64,000 nucleotides of DNA from an uncultured Chlorobiaceae bacterium (GCA_903824295.1 CAIJWE010000048.1:1-64000), one strand, 5' to 3'. Shown: positions 1 to 10,264, counted from the first letter of the stretch. The notes: a model not told the origin generated them from the letters alone. Program-made: numbers and translations.

Positions 1-175
1 CCGCTTTTCCCCAGCCGAGTTTCTGTTGTTTCCGATCAATGGACTCACCAATCTCCCAATAAAGCGCGACCATCTCCGTATTCACCGCCCGGAACGCCTG
101 ATACTGCCGCTGGCGAATACGAGACTTGATATCGACAATAAATTCTGCGTATTCGGTTGTTCTGATCTCACTCAT
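1..175 (-). CDS. DUF1016/YhcG-like PDDEXK nuclease, N-terminal part (runs off window)
   Basis: Reverse-strand translation MSEIRTTEYAEFIVDIKSRIRQRQYQAFRAVNTEMVALYWEIGESIDRKQQKLGWGKA matches the YhcG N-terminal pattern. Confidence 0.75.
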   Translation of the reverse strand, partial: MSEIRTTEYAEFIVDIKSRIRQRQYQAFRAVNTEMVALYWEIGESIDRKQQKLGWGKA

Positions 176-222
176 AGCAGCACGCTGATCGAATAAAAGA
201 ACGGGTGGAAAAAGTAACCCTT

Positions 223-459
223 TTACAATTTATCACAGGCTTCTGGTTCCACATCAGGAACTTTGCTCAATATTTCAAGAAATGTTTCACGGCTGCCGCG
301 CTTTGCCCGCTTTTCTAAATATTCAATTGCTGAAAGAGCAGCAACTTTTTCAGCCACAGCAAGCATCACAAACTGATTGACGGAAATACCTTCTTCTTGT
401 GCTACTTCACGAAGTTGCTCGTGTAATGATTTGGGTAAACGTAAACTTAACGCGCTCAT
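223..459 (-). CDS. Antitoxin, HicB/CopG-like (ribbon-helix-helix)
   Basis: MSALSLRLPKSLHEQLREVAQEEGISVNQFVMLAVAEK; overlaps the PIN toxin gene. Confidence 0.8.
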   Translation of the reverse strand: MSALSLRLPKSLHEQLREVAQEEGISVNQFVMLAVAEKVAALSAIEYLEKRAKRGSRETFLEILSKVPDVEPEACDKL

Positions 460-887
460 TTTTTCACCTCACCTATAATTTGCAAAAACTCTTTCGGGGT
501 TATTGCCTGAATACCAAATTTTTCACTACCCCTGAAATCCCTTATGTTGTGCGTGACGATATATGCACATTTTGCCGAAACCGCTAATTCAAGCACAAGT
601 TCATCATTTGGGTCACTCAAAAACGGTCGCCACAGAAAATATATTTTATGATGCTGCGCCATCGAACAGAGTGAATCAATAAAAATTGAGACGTCTTCCT
701 TTGATAATCCAAATTCTTCCCTGTGGCGTTGCATGACATCTTCGTATTCAAGAACAAGGGCCACTGAATCGTGAATTTCAAACTGATCTGTTCCAATCAA
801 TGACAATAACTTGTACGAAGCGCCTTTCTTTGAACGAAGGGCGGAAATGACGACATTGGTGTCGAGTACAATATCAGGTATGCTCAT
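456..887 (-). CDS. PIN-domain toxin of a toxin-antitoxin pair
   Basis: DTNVVISALRS...DPNDELVLELAVSAKCAYIVTHNIRDF, PIN acidic motifs; 4-bp overlap with the antitoxin gene. Confidence 0.85.
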   Translation of the reverse strand: MSIPDIVLDTNVVISALRSKKGASYKLLSLIGTDQFEIHDSVALVLEYEDVMQRHREEFGLSKEDVSIFIDSLCSMAQHHKIYFLWRPFLSDPNDELVLELAVSAKCAYIVTHNIRDFRGSEKFGIQAITPKEFLQIIGEVKK

Positions 888-1177
888 GCTGGTATTATAT
901 ATGATATTTCATGCAATACCAAGCAAAAGTTGGGGAAAACCTGATTTCGCAAGGAAGGTGCCTGACAAAACCCTGTAAAAAACCAAAACCGCCCAGGGAG
1001 CGCTGTTCAGGTGGGAAGCGTGGCAGGAGTCACGGGGACATGGTCGTTCACCAGCATGGGCAGAAGCCTGTCGCGGAGTTGGGTGAGTGAATTTCTGCTT
1101 CTGCGGATAAAATGCGCTGCGACTCTGATTTTATGGGTTCGCGCCCTTCGCTTCTGTCATGATTATTCTACGGAAGT

Positions 1178-1423
1178 TCAGACTTTTCCTTCAGTGTTCC
1201 TCTCTGCCTGGAATGAGTTCAACAGCTTGCCAAATTCTTTTGTATAGGCTTTGTTGTCTTTTTCCCACCCGATAAATGACGGAATGTAGTACAACCTGAT
1301 TTCTTCTGCCAAATCCCTTCCCTTGCTATCGGGGAATTCCCATTCTTGAATCTTGCCAAACTCAATCAAACTGATGGGAAAGAGCCGTTTACCTTCCTCT
1401 CTTCTGTAATGTAACCTTTATGG
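1178..1423 (-). pseudogene. Small ORF, possibly remnant of a larger gene
   Basis: Reading frame stays open upstream of the annotated M (RLHYRREEGKRLFPISL-IEFGKIQEWEF...) to a stop near 1424 without a clear start. Confidence 0.3.
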
Positions 1424-1452
1424 ACATTCAGTTTGTTGAATGCCATATTCGC

Positions 1453-1941
1453 TTACTGTTCTCCTACGCTCTTCAATGCACTTTGCGCCCCTGTGTGCCC
1501 CTGCTGAGCAGCCAAGCGAAACCATCTCACGGCTTCAGCATCGATTTGCGGAACGCCTTGGCCTATCGCGTACATCGATCCGAGTTTGAACTGAGCCTTT
1601 GCATCACCCTGCTGAGCGGCAAGGCGATACCACTTGATGGCTTCAGCATAGTTTTGCGACACTCCTTTGCCATTCTCGTACATCGTACCGAGATTGAACT
1701 GAGCCATTATATAACCTTGCTGAGCGGCAAGACGATACCAGTTCATGGCTTCAACATAGTTTTGCGGCACTCCTTTGCCATTCTCATGCATTGTCCCGAG
1801 ATTGAACTGAGCCTTTGCATCGCCTTGATCGGCGGCCAAGCGCCATTGTGATATTTCTTCCGGTAAGGGTGTTGCCCCAAATCCATTGTGTGGTGCCAGC
1901 AAAAGAATTGCTGCCAGTAAACCGATGAGGTAGTTTTTCAT
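1453..1941 (-). CDS. Sel1-repeat (TPR-like) secreted protein
   Basis: Signal peptide and about 3 Sel1 repeats (AKAQFNLGTMHENGKGVPQNYVEAMNWYRLAAQQG). Confidence 0.9.
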   Translation of the reverse strand: MKNYLIGLLAAILLLAPHNGFGATPLPEEISQWRLAADQGDAKAQFNLGTMHENGKGVPQNYVEAMNWYRLAAQQGYIMAQFNLGTMYENGKGVSQNYAEAIKWYRLAAQQGDAKAQFKLGSMYAIGQGVPQIDAEAVRWFRLAAQQGHTGAQSALKSVGEQ

Positions 1942-2063
1942 TGGCGATGAAAGTTTGTGTTATCACTTATGCTCAAAAAAACATTTTTTATATTCCGTTT
2001 ACAAGTCCGCTATTGGTAACCAACTGACAATAAATTTACTCAAGGCTGCGTTCATGTTCATTA

Positions 2064-3407
2064 TTGGCATACTTTTCCTTCCAAAATAAACAAACCCGAA
2101 CCCTTACGATCATTATGTCAAAAAAGAAGACCAATACTGACTCGCTGATCGAGTTATTGGAGACAGCCAAGCCGGAGATGCTGATTGAATTGATTGTAAA
2201 GCTTGCCGAAAATCGAACTGATGTACGTGTCGAATGCCTGGACTACCTGCAGAAACACCTCCCTCTCACCACCGCGCAGAAGAGCCGGTCGGAGGGTGAG
2301 ATAATCATGTCCCTTTGGGGGGATTTGTATTCCGACCTGTATGATCTCGACGAATATGGTGGCGGTGACTATGAAAAAGAGGATGGTGTTACCGATCTGA
2401 TGCAGGAAATCCAGACGATACTGGAGGACTCAACGGTTGACGAAGAGGCTCGCCGGTCGCTCCTTGATGAAATCGTGCCGTTCATTGAGAGCGGCAATTC
2501 CGGCATGGATGACTCGCTCTATGATCTGGCTTATGCCACTTGCCGCAGTTATGATGACTGGCTCAATCTGGCGGAAATGCTGGAAGCGATGAACAAGGAT
2601 TGGCCAACCGATCATGCTCGAAAGATCTACCGAAAACTGGGTGAACGGACGAAATATCTGGAACTGCGTCACAAAAAGCTGAAATACGGTAACGACTACC
2701 ACGATCTGGCTACGTTCTATTGGGATGAAGGAAACCGCAAGGAGGCTCTTTCTATTGCCGAAAAAGGGATGAAGAATGGGGTGGGGCGGATGGATGAACT
2801 TCGAGCATTCCTTTCCGACCGGGCCCTTGAGGATGGGAACAGGGAGTACTATCTTGCCATCCAGTTTGAGCAAACAGTCGATTTTCTTACCCTGGAAAAA
2901 TACAAGAGCTTTAAACAGAGGTGCACTGCCGAAGAGTGGATGCTCTTTGAACCAAAAATAGTTGAGCAGCTTGATACATCACGGGCCGCGGAACGCCTCA
3001 AGATACGGATGGCGCGTGAGGAGTACGACGAGGCATTGGCACTCCTGCTCAAGGGTAACTATCCCTGTCATACCGGTGATTCAGGTGAAGAGCTGCTGAT
3101 AGCGAAACAACTCGAAGAGCGTTTTCCGGAACAGATTCTGACCTACTACCTCTCCGGTCTCACTCAACTGAACAATAATGCACCCCGCAAGGAGTACGCA
3201 AGACTGGCCAGGGTTATGGTTAACATTCGCTCCCTGCTGGTGGATGTCATGAAGGATGAAGCCCGATGGAAAGTGTTTGCTGCCAAGGTCAAGGGTGAAA
3301 ACCTCCGCAAACCGGCATTCCAGGAGGAGTTCGGCAAGGTTATAGCAGAATGGGGTGAGCTGGTTCCGACAGAAAACGCTGTTCAGAGAACCGCAAAGCG
3401 ATGGTAA
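2064..3407 (+). CDS. Conserved hypothetical, helical-repeat-like protein (start may be 2115)
   Basis: 447-aa ORF with coding-like composition; internal ATG at MSKKKTNTDSLIELLE. Confidence 0.7.
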   Translation: MAYFSFQNKQTRTLTIIMSKKKTNTDSLIELLETAKPEMLIELIVKLAENRTDVRVECLDYLQKHLPLTTAQKSRSEGEIIMSLWGDLYSDLYDLDEYGGGDYEKEDGVTDLMQEIQTILEDSTVDEEARRSLLDEIVPFIESGNSGMDDSLYDLAYATCRSYDDWLNLAEMLEAMNKDWPTDHARKIYRKLGERTKYLELRHKKLKYGNDYHDLATFYWDEGNRKEALSIAEKGMKNGVGRMDELRAFLSDRALEDGNREYYLAIQFEQTVDFLTLEKYKSFKQRCTAEEWMLFEPKIVEQLDTSRAAERLKIRMAREEYDEALALLLKGNYPCHTGDSGEELLIAKQLEERFPEQILTYYLSGLTQLNNNAPRKEYARLARVMVNIRSLLVDVMKDEARWKVFAAKVKGENLRKPAFQEEFGKVIAEWGELVPTENAVQRTAKRW

Positions 3408-3715
3408 TGAATCATTCCGACACTCCGACAATGAACAATCTCGTTAAAAAGATTGGACCTCTCGTACAATACACCCGCCAGCTCGCACAAGAGGCGGAAA
3501 AGCTTTATACTGTCGATGTTGACGCAATCATAAAAAGTCAAGACAACGACCCTGACAGGATAGAGCACTGCCTTGACGGGATTCTGGATTTTTGTTTTGA
3601 CGAGAACATGCTGCTGCTCTTCAAAAAACTCTGCCGCCATTATTACACAATCGATCCTGTCGCAACAAGTGAATATGTGTACATCTACAAGGATATGTGG
3701 GATAATGGGGATTGA
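3401..3715 (+). CDS. Hypothetical protein
   Basis: 104-aa ORF overlapping the stop of the preceding co-directional gene. Confidence 0.5.
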   Translation: MVMNHSDTPTMNNLVKKIGPLVQYTRQLAQEAEKLYTVDVDAIIKSQDNDPDRIEHCLDGILDFCFDENMLLLFKKLCRHYYTIDPVATSEYVYIYKDMWDNGD

Positions 3716-3746
3716 CCAATCAACGTCCCCAAGAAGAGGAGTGAAA

Positions 3747-3992
3747 ATGGATAAAATCATACAAGCGGTTCCGTTGGATAACCTCCTTATCGATATTGTG
3801 ACGAGTAGTGGCGTTTCCGGTATTTTTGATGTTAAACCCTATCTGTGTGGCAGTGCATTTAAAGAACTTGAGGACGTATCATATTTTCGCCTCGTCCGTC
3901 CCGCTCACCATGGAATTATGTGGCCTCACGAACAAGATTTTAGTTCCGATACGATTGTGTGGGACATACAGAATGGTCAACAAGAGCGTTGA
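3747..3992 (+). CDS. DUF2442-like small protein
   Basis: MDKIIQAVPLDNLLIDIVTSSGVSGIFDVKPYL...FRLVRPAHHGIMWPHEQDFSSDTIVWD. Confidence 0.7.
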   Translation: MDKIIQAVPLDNLLIDIVTSSGVSGIFDVKPYLCGSAFKELEDVSYFRLVRPAHHGIMWPHEQDFSSDTIVWDIQNGQQER

Positions 3993-4012
3993 ATGGTTGG
4001 TGGAGCAGGCTC

Positions 4013-4288
4013 TTATTGCAGCCAGTCCATCCACGCCTCATAGATCATGACCATTGCCATGGTATCAAGCTCGCAATACTTTTTCAGGCCGCCTTTTATT
4101 GCCTCGCGTTCATACTCCGTCATCTCCTCAAATTGAAGCCTCGCAAAGGCGGTCATGGCTGCCCCGCCGTGCTTGACTTCGGTAATGACCCGTAAGCCGG
4201 CATCACCCTCAAACCTTTCCTCGGTCTCAATACCGTCTACCCAGCCGAGATCGGTAAGAAACTCTTCAACAAGTGTTGCAAGACGCAT
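4013..4288 (-). pseudogene. Chimeric ORF: N-terminus of the YbjN-like protein joined to a DUF2779-like C-terminal tail
   Basis: Residues 1-39 parallel the N-terminus of ORF 11199..11723; tail EREAIKGGLKKYCELDTMAMVMIYEAWMDWLQ resembles the DUF2779 C-terminus. Confidence 0.55.
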
Positions 4289-4434
4289 AATTCCTCCCTG
4301 ACAGTTGATTAGCGGTAATTGAGCAATAGCCCTTGATTGTTACCTGTGCAGCTTGACGAACATCGGAATCATCATCAAGCTCGGCTCGTTCTTTTCTTCT
4401 TATAATAAGTGTGAGGATGAGACAACGGCTGTCA
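4174..4434. repeat. Copy 1 of a ~260-300 bp direct repeat (partner 11609..11905)
   Basis: Shared blocks GGTAATGACCCGTAAGCCGG, CCGTCTACCCAGCCGAGATC, CATAAxTCCTCCCTGAxAGTTGATTA, TTATAATAAGxGTGAGG. Confidence 0.85.
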
Positions 4435-4492
4435 TAGGGGTAAAATAAGTATCTCTTCTTTTTTGGACTCCTCAACAAAGAGCCAGAAGGCG

Positions 4493-5476
4493 TCACCGCT
4501 CAGTTTTATATAATTCTCTGGTGAGTCGCAGCTCCTCATTAATCATGCACCGCAGTTCCACGGGCTCCAGCACTTCAGCCTCTTTGCCGTAGCGCAGAAC
4601 CCAGTGCATCACCGCATCGAGCGCTCCTATACGCATTTTCAGGATGACCGATCCATCCTGCTGCTCTTCGATCACCTGTGTGGAGTGCCAGCGGTGTTCC
4701 CTTATCCATTGTGCCTGATAGGGTGTAAAGAGAATTGCAACATCCATAACTTCCTCTTCGTGAATCTGGTCGAAACTCTCTTCAAGATAGCGGTCAATTG
4801 AAAAGGCAGCGGGAATGGTGAACGGTGTTTTGGTAAGGGAGACCTGCCTGATTCGACTGACAATGAAGGAGCGTATCTCGTTTCGGAGTTCGCAGTAGCC
4901 AAAGAGCGTCCAGTTCTCTTTGGTGTGTGAATAGTGCAGACGGTAAGGCTGAACAACCCGTTCACTCTCCTGGCTGTTCCAGAATGCCCGATAGGTGAGA
5001 TTGAGTTTTACCTTGTTTCGGATGGCATCTTCGATGAGCGCAAAAAAGTGCGGGTCGATGGCAGTTGACGTAAAAGGCTCGAAGGAGTATATCTCTGAGA
5101 GCTGGCTCGGCAGTAACGCTCCGGGCAGATACTGCAGCACCTTGTCGAGGGCACGGCTTACCTCCTGATAATATGGGGTTCCCTGATACTGGGCGAGTAC
5201 CTTTTTGGTGACGATCAGCGCTTCGGCTTCTTGCCGATCAAAGGTGGTTGAGGGCAAAAAGACCCACTCTCTCTTTGAGTAGTAATAGCCGTTCTTCTTG
5301 CTGTCGAAGTGGATAGGGGCGTGCAGCAGGTCGCGCATATAATCGACATCACGCTGGATGCTTTTTGTTGAAACCTCAAAATGCCTGGCAATGCCGGTGC
5401 AGTTCGGATAGGTGTTATCGCGAAGTTGCCGATCGATGTACTGCATGCGGACAAGCGGCGGTCTCGACTGCCTCAT
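4493..5476 (-). CDS. WYL-domain transcriptional regulator with N-terminal HTH
   Basis: HTH (CTGIARHFEVSTKSIQRDVDYMRD) and WYL-type region (LNLTYRAFWNSQESERVVQPYRLHYSHTKENWTLFGYCELRNEIRSFIVSRI); start chosen at MRQSRPPL. Confidence 0.85.
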   Translation of the reverse strand: MRQSRPPLVRMQYIDRQLRDNTYPNCTGIARHFEVSTKSIQRDVDYMRDLLHAPIHFDSKKNGYYYSKREWVFLPSTTFDRQEAEALIVTKKVLAQYQGTPYYQEVSRALDKVLQYLPGALLPSQLSEIYSFEPFTSTAIDPHFFALIEDAIRNKVKLNLTYRAFWNSQESERVVQPYRLHYSHTKENWTLFGYCELRNEIRSFIVSRIRQVSLTKTPFTIPAAFSIDRYLEESFDQIHEEEVMDVAILFTPYQAQWIREHRWHSTQVIEEQQDGSVILKMRIGALDAVMHWVLRYGKEAEVLEPVELRCMINEELRLTRELYKTER

Positions 5477-5669
5477 GGTATGAGCGTTTAGGGTGGCTGA
5501 AAAACCAATATCAGAAAATATCTGATGATTCAGGAACCCTGTGACGGTTTTTGTCTGACCATCGAGTGTATCATGAAGGAATGACTGCCCCATTTGGATA
5601 CAATCAGGTTGTCGCTCCATTCTGGAGGCAGAACAGTTTCAGCAACGTTCACCGCAACAAAACTGCACA

Positions 5670-6352
5670 TGAATACAATCGACAAGTTTCTCAGCGAATG
5701 CGTCTTTTACCCTTGCTCAGCACTGCACGGAGTGCCGGTCAAGTTTTTGGGCAAAAGGTTTCAGCGATTCTTTTATGCGGACTATTCAGTAGATCGCAGC
5801 CAGTTCGACAACTCCATTAAAGAGGAGGGATTCAAAGGCTATGAGCTTCGCTCGGTAGAGGAATTATCTCCCAAGAAAGTGTTCGGAATGTCATGGGAAG
5901 ATTTGGCACAACGGCATGAGAGCACCATTTCACGGGTTCATTTTGAATGGTCCGATCCATTTGTGGTTCTCTGCCGGTTCAAACGTATGGATGGTTTTGG
6001 CGATGATCATGGGCCCGAGGCGTTTGAGTTCATGTTTGCACGCTGCGAAGCAATCGCCGCGTTCATTTCGGCGTTTTCACGAAAGAATATTGCACCGAAA
6101 TGTTTGGTACACGTCCGTTCCGGGATTGGGTTTGGAGGCAATTATCATGACTATCCAAAAGAGCTGAAACGTGTTCTGCTCGAAAACAAGGGCGGACTCC
6201 CTGCCTTTATGTTTTACGACAGTATGGGGAGCAGTGGTGTGTGTGGTGATTACCTGGATTTGGTAAAGAAATATCAGCTTGTTGAAAGATGGGGTTACCC
6301 GGATGGCGGCCATCTGACTCTTGCAAAATTGATTGCGTCTGATGGGAAATAA
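5670..6352 (+). CDS. Hypothetical protein
   Basis: ORF divergent from the WYL gene; likely start at MNTIDKFLSECVFYPCSALHG; no family recognised. Confidence 0.6.
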
Positions 6353-6395
6353 AGCACCACAACCTTACAATCATTAACCAGAAAGGGCCACTTCA

Positions 6396-6947
6396 ATGAA
6401 TTCATCGATAACAACCCGACAACGACCATTTCCCAATAGTTACTGGGTCACCGATACACTCCTTGCAGGCGAATATCCGAGTGCTCTTGATCCGGTATTG
6501 GCTGAGTCAAAGGTCATCAAACTCCTGTCGTGCGGCATCTCCTCTGTGATTGATCTCACTGAACCCTGGGATGGGCCTGGAGATGGATTGCAGCCCTATC
6601 GCCCATTTCTTCCCGATCGTACTACAACTGGTAAACCAATGAGCTACTGCCGCTGTCCCATTCCTGACGTTAGCGTCCCGCGCTCACGCCAGGATATGGT
6701 CACCATTCTTAACAGCATTGACCATGCTGCCGAGAACGGTCACGTCGTATACGTCCATTGCTGGGGTGGTGTTGGTCGGACAGGTATGGTGGTTGGCTGT
6801 TATCTTGTGCGGCATGGGATGACAGATGAGAAGGCATTAGCTGCCGTTCACCAGTTGTGGCATACCACCGAAAAATCACACACCCGTCCATTCTCGCCCG
6901 AAACAACAGCCCAACGGGAGTGGGTGCGGATGTGGCATGAAGATTGA
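6396..6947 (+). CDS. Dual-specificity/protein-tyrosine phosphatase family protein
   Basis: HCxxGxGRT signature: VYVHCWGGVGRTGMVVGCYLVRHG. Confidence 0.88.
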   Translation: MNSSITTRQRPFPNSYWVTDTLLAGEYPSALDPVLAESKVIKLLSCGISSVIDLTEPWDGPGDGLQPYRPFLPDRTTTGKPMSYCRCPIPDVSVPRSRQDMVTILNSIDHAAENGHVVYVHCWGGVGRTGMVVGCYLVRHGMTDEKALAAVHQLWHTTEKSHTRPFSPETTAQREWVRMWHED

Positions 6948-7359
6948 CTGTAATTGCCATCACTGGAATCTCAATCAAGCTTGATCAAAGACAGTCTATA
7001 TGAATACAAGAGAACGATTTCGAGGATGACACGGCACTTGCTTCGACCTATAATCTTCTGCACAGGAATAACTGGCGGGTGAGACAAGCTGAAGGCGCGC
7101 AGCGAAGCAAGCAAAAAGCTCTTCATCTGGCCAGCGTGATACTTGTTCTTCTGCATTTGCAAGAAGCGTAACCTGACGTGTGTGTCCGAAAAAATGTGTT
7201 TTTTCCTTTTTCATTGTGTAAAATAATGGTTGGGCCTAAGTTATTCAATACGGCAGCGCCTTTCCGCTGCATGAACAGCTAAGGTTTCCAACTTAAACTC
7301 AGCCACTTTTTGTCTACCGATTGGAATTCACTTCACCATTATTAACACCTAAAGCCAAT

Positions 7360-7827
7360 ATGAAAAGCATAGAATCTAAACCGATTCGGCTAACTGCTGG
7401 ATTATGCGGCGTGGCTGGAGAATATTTCGTTGCTGCAGAATTATCCCGCAGGGGATATGTTGCATCAATAACTCTTCGTAATACAAGAGGCATTGATATT
7501 ATAGCTTCCAATGCTGATGCAACAAAAAGCGTTGGAATTCAGGTAAAAACAAGTCAAGGTAATCGCAAGGACTGGATACTCAATCAAAAAATAGAAAATG
7601 ACATGGCAACTAATCTATTTTTTGTGTTTGTGAGCATTGACGGTCTACGTGCTCCTGAGTATTATATCGCACCTCGTAAGGAAGTCGCGCAATATGCAAA
7701 GGAAAATCACTCGCACTGGCTTAATACACCAGGTCGAAATGGACAGCAACATCAAGATACGCCAATGAGAAAGTTTGCTGACCCGAACAAAAAATACCTT
7801 GACCGTTGGGATCTTTTAAGGTTATGA
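7360..7827 (+). CDS. PD-(D/E)XK-like protein
   Basis: GVAGEYFVAAELSRRGYVASITLRNTRGIDIIASN...VGIQVKTSQ (E, D, QVK signature). Confidence 0.65.
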   Translation: MKSIESKPIRLTAGLCGVAGEYFVAAELSRRGYVASITLRNTRGIDIIASNADATKSVGIQVKTSQGNRKDWILNQKIENDMATNLFFVFVSIDGLRAPEYYIAPRKEVAQYAKENHSHWLNTPGRNGQQHQDTPMRKFADPNKKYLDRWDLLRL

Positions 7828-7917
7828 CCTATCAACGCTTCTATTACAAAAAAACGTCTGCTTTTCCTGAATCAGGCAGATCAATCTAAAAAATGTTATC
7901 GGCCGTAGAACAAGACC

Positions 7918-8625
7918 ATGCCAATGAGCAATCTAATAGACGCACTTAAAAAAATAGCAAAAGAATCACCACTAAATAAATATAAGTGGGGATTTCCAAC
8001 TGATTGTCCGATTGATATTCCACCAGAATACAGGGACAGCTATTTACAAAACATTTATCTTAAAGACAATTTTCGTGAGAAAATCCTTGGCGACGACAGT
8101 TTAGATAGCCACTATTGGGCAATCCAAAACTGGGGTGGCATTGGGTCATTCAGAAGAAATGAAAGAAACGACCTTCGAATTAAAAAGTTTCTGGATGAAC
8201 TAAACAAGGGAACGCTAACAAGAAACTCCTTTGAATGTATCTCGTCTCTATCCAAGGTTGCTTCATTTATAAACCCTAATGAATATGCGATTTATGACTC
8301 GCGCGCCATCTACACCCTTAACTGGTTGCTTTTCAATCACTCAGAATCATCCAAACTGTTTCGGCAACCTATAGGGCGTAGCTCCAATTTGTCAAAATAT
8401 GATATGGAAACAATATTCAACCTCACAAAACGTGAGTTCAATTTTTTATCTCACAAGGAAGCCTTTCATAGCTACTGTGGACTTGTAAAGCAGCTTGCGT
8501 GCGAGATCTATGGTCCGGGCAGCAAACCTTATTTAGCTGAAATGTTACTTTTTATGGTCGCGCCAACAAGAATCATTAAAGAGATCGAAGAGACAGTTTC
8601 GCTAACAATCACAAAAAATGAATAA
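7918..8625 (+). CDS. Hypothetical protein
   Basis: 235-aa ORF with coding-like composition; contains SLSKVASFINPNEYAIYDSRAIYTLNWLLF. Confidence 0.6.
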   Translation: MPMSNLIDALKKIAKESPLNKYKWGFPTDCPIDIPPEYRDSYLQNIYLKDNFREKILGDDSLDSHYWAIQNWGGIGSFRRNERNDLRIKKFLDELNKGTLTRNSFECISSLSKVASFINPNEYAIYDSRAIYTLNWLLFNHSESSKLFRQPIGRSSNLSKYDMETIFNLTKREFNFLSHKEAFHSYCGLVKQLACEIYGPGSKPYLAEMLLFMVAPTRIIKEIEETVSLTITKNE

Positions 8626-9298
8626 CGTCCACACTTCCATACCCTCAGCTAATTTTGCTGAGCGGTCTTGTGATGACTGGAGGGCAGCAGCAAGTAAAGC
8701 GCCGCTACCCGCTGCCCTGCCCGGCCACCGATCTTGATACTGCGTGCTGGTGAAGCACTGCAATCCCCTACTGCGGGTGAGGCTAGCCGAAGGCGCGCAG
8801 CGAAACGGGGGGCGGGCTCAATAGTTGAGAGCTGATTGGCTGCAATGCTGGCTTGGATGGCTGATTGTGCTGCCGCGCGGTCAATGTGCAGGCGGCGGTA
8901 GCGGAGCACTTGAGAAAAAATCTGCTTGTGCCTAATGTTGGGTGGCGACACTCTGCGCTTGCGGTAATATTAGTGGAACGCTTTAGTTTTTTCTTGTTTT
9001 AAAGCGTAATCTCAGTACGAAATGGTGAATTTGGCGAAACAAATGATATGTACAGCTCTCGCTATGCCCATACCTTGTTCTCAATGGTAGGTAAAATTTA
9101 AATAATCTTATATCGTTTTTGGCTGATCCGCATAAACCTGAATGATAAATAAGTGTTATTTATTCATATCATTTTCAGATAATATGACATCTGGCTTGTC
9201 GAAATAATTGGAAAGTTGTTTTATGAAGAATGGAGCTTTCTGTTTTCTCCGAATCAGGCAGATCAGTCTAAACAATATTAAAACTATTCGAGGCAGAA

Positions 9299-10264
9299 TT
9301 GAATATATTTCAGGTTTTAAGTCAAGGAAAATCCCGTCTTCATGAGACGAGCATGTCCGCTATGCTCGGATACTTACTTGACAGTGGCGAGGACCACGGA
9401 CTGGGCGATGCGTTTGTCAGAATTTTTGTTTCAAAAATAAGCTCTGATTTGCTTAAGGATATTCTGACTCAGTCATTTATAAATTCTGAAGTTTCATTGG
9501 AAGAACCATACCAACTGGAGGACCGGCGAAAAGATATTGACATACAGTTATCTTTTTTAGCCGGGAACCATACAGAGACACACCGAATAATTATTGAAAA
9601 TAAAATAAAAATCGGTGCTGCGAATCCAACGCAACTCAACGAATACTACAAGGCTATATTACAAGATGATGCATCGATAAAAAATCTTATTGTTGTGTTT
9701 TTGACCCCAAATTCGTCGGCAATACAATTGGAAGAAGAGTTTGATAATCTTAAAACTAATGATGGCCATGGAAAGAACCGGATGTATTGGGACTCGGAAC
9801 CAAATTGTAGCAGTATCACATCAATGATACGAGAAGTTCTTCATAAAGAAGCGATTGGTGAAATCAACCCAATAAATGAATATATGAGGCATACTCTCAA
9901 AGCCTTTATAAAACATATTTCTTCGGTTGTTGCTCATCCAAGTAACAGAGCGAGAAGATTTGGTATAGACCTCGGCGAAATCATTGCGGAAGCCTCGATA
10001 AAACTTCATGACGGAAAATCATACCGTGTAGTTCAAAGAGACAGTTCACAAATACAAGTCTACAATTCTGATACTGGTGACAAAGAAGTTGCCCGGCGTA
10101 TTCTTGGAAAGTATATTGATGAAAACAACTTGGATATTCAATACAATTCCTTGAACACGCGCAGCATAGGTAAACAATTTTTCATAGCAGTTGACGGGCA
10201 AGTTCAAGAGCATCAACTGGCCACAGGCATTCAGGGCGAGGACGATGCACATTTGGTTGATTGA
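9299..10264 (+). CDS. PD-(D/E)XK nuclease superfamily protein, probably 3'-truncated
   Basis: DIDIQLSF...HRIIIENKIKIGAANPTQLNEYY nuclease core; TTG start; last ~28 residues read antisense through the ADP-ribosylglycohydrolase gene. Confidence 0.65.
   Translation: MNIFQVLSQGKSRLHETSMSAMLGYLLDSGEDHGLGDAFVRIFVSKISSDLLKDILTQSFINSEVSLEEPYQLEDRRKDIDIQLSFLAGNHTETHRIIIENKIKIGAANPTQLNEYYKAILQDDASIKNLIVVFLTPNSSAIQLEEEFDNLKTNDGHGKNRMYWDSEPNCSSITSMIREVLHKEAIGEINPINEYMRHTLKAFIKHISSVVAHPSNRARRFGIDLGEIIAEASIKLHDGKSYRVVQRDSSQIQVYNSDTGDKEVARRILGKYIDENNLDIQYNSLNTRSIGKQFFIAVDGQVQEHQLATGIQGEDDAHLVD

Noticed and set aside
1420-1851. 143-aa plus-strand ORF with repeats
   Set aside because: Antisense to the Sel1-repeat gene; its periodicity mirrors the Sel1 repeats
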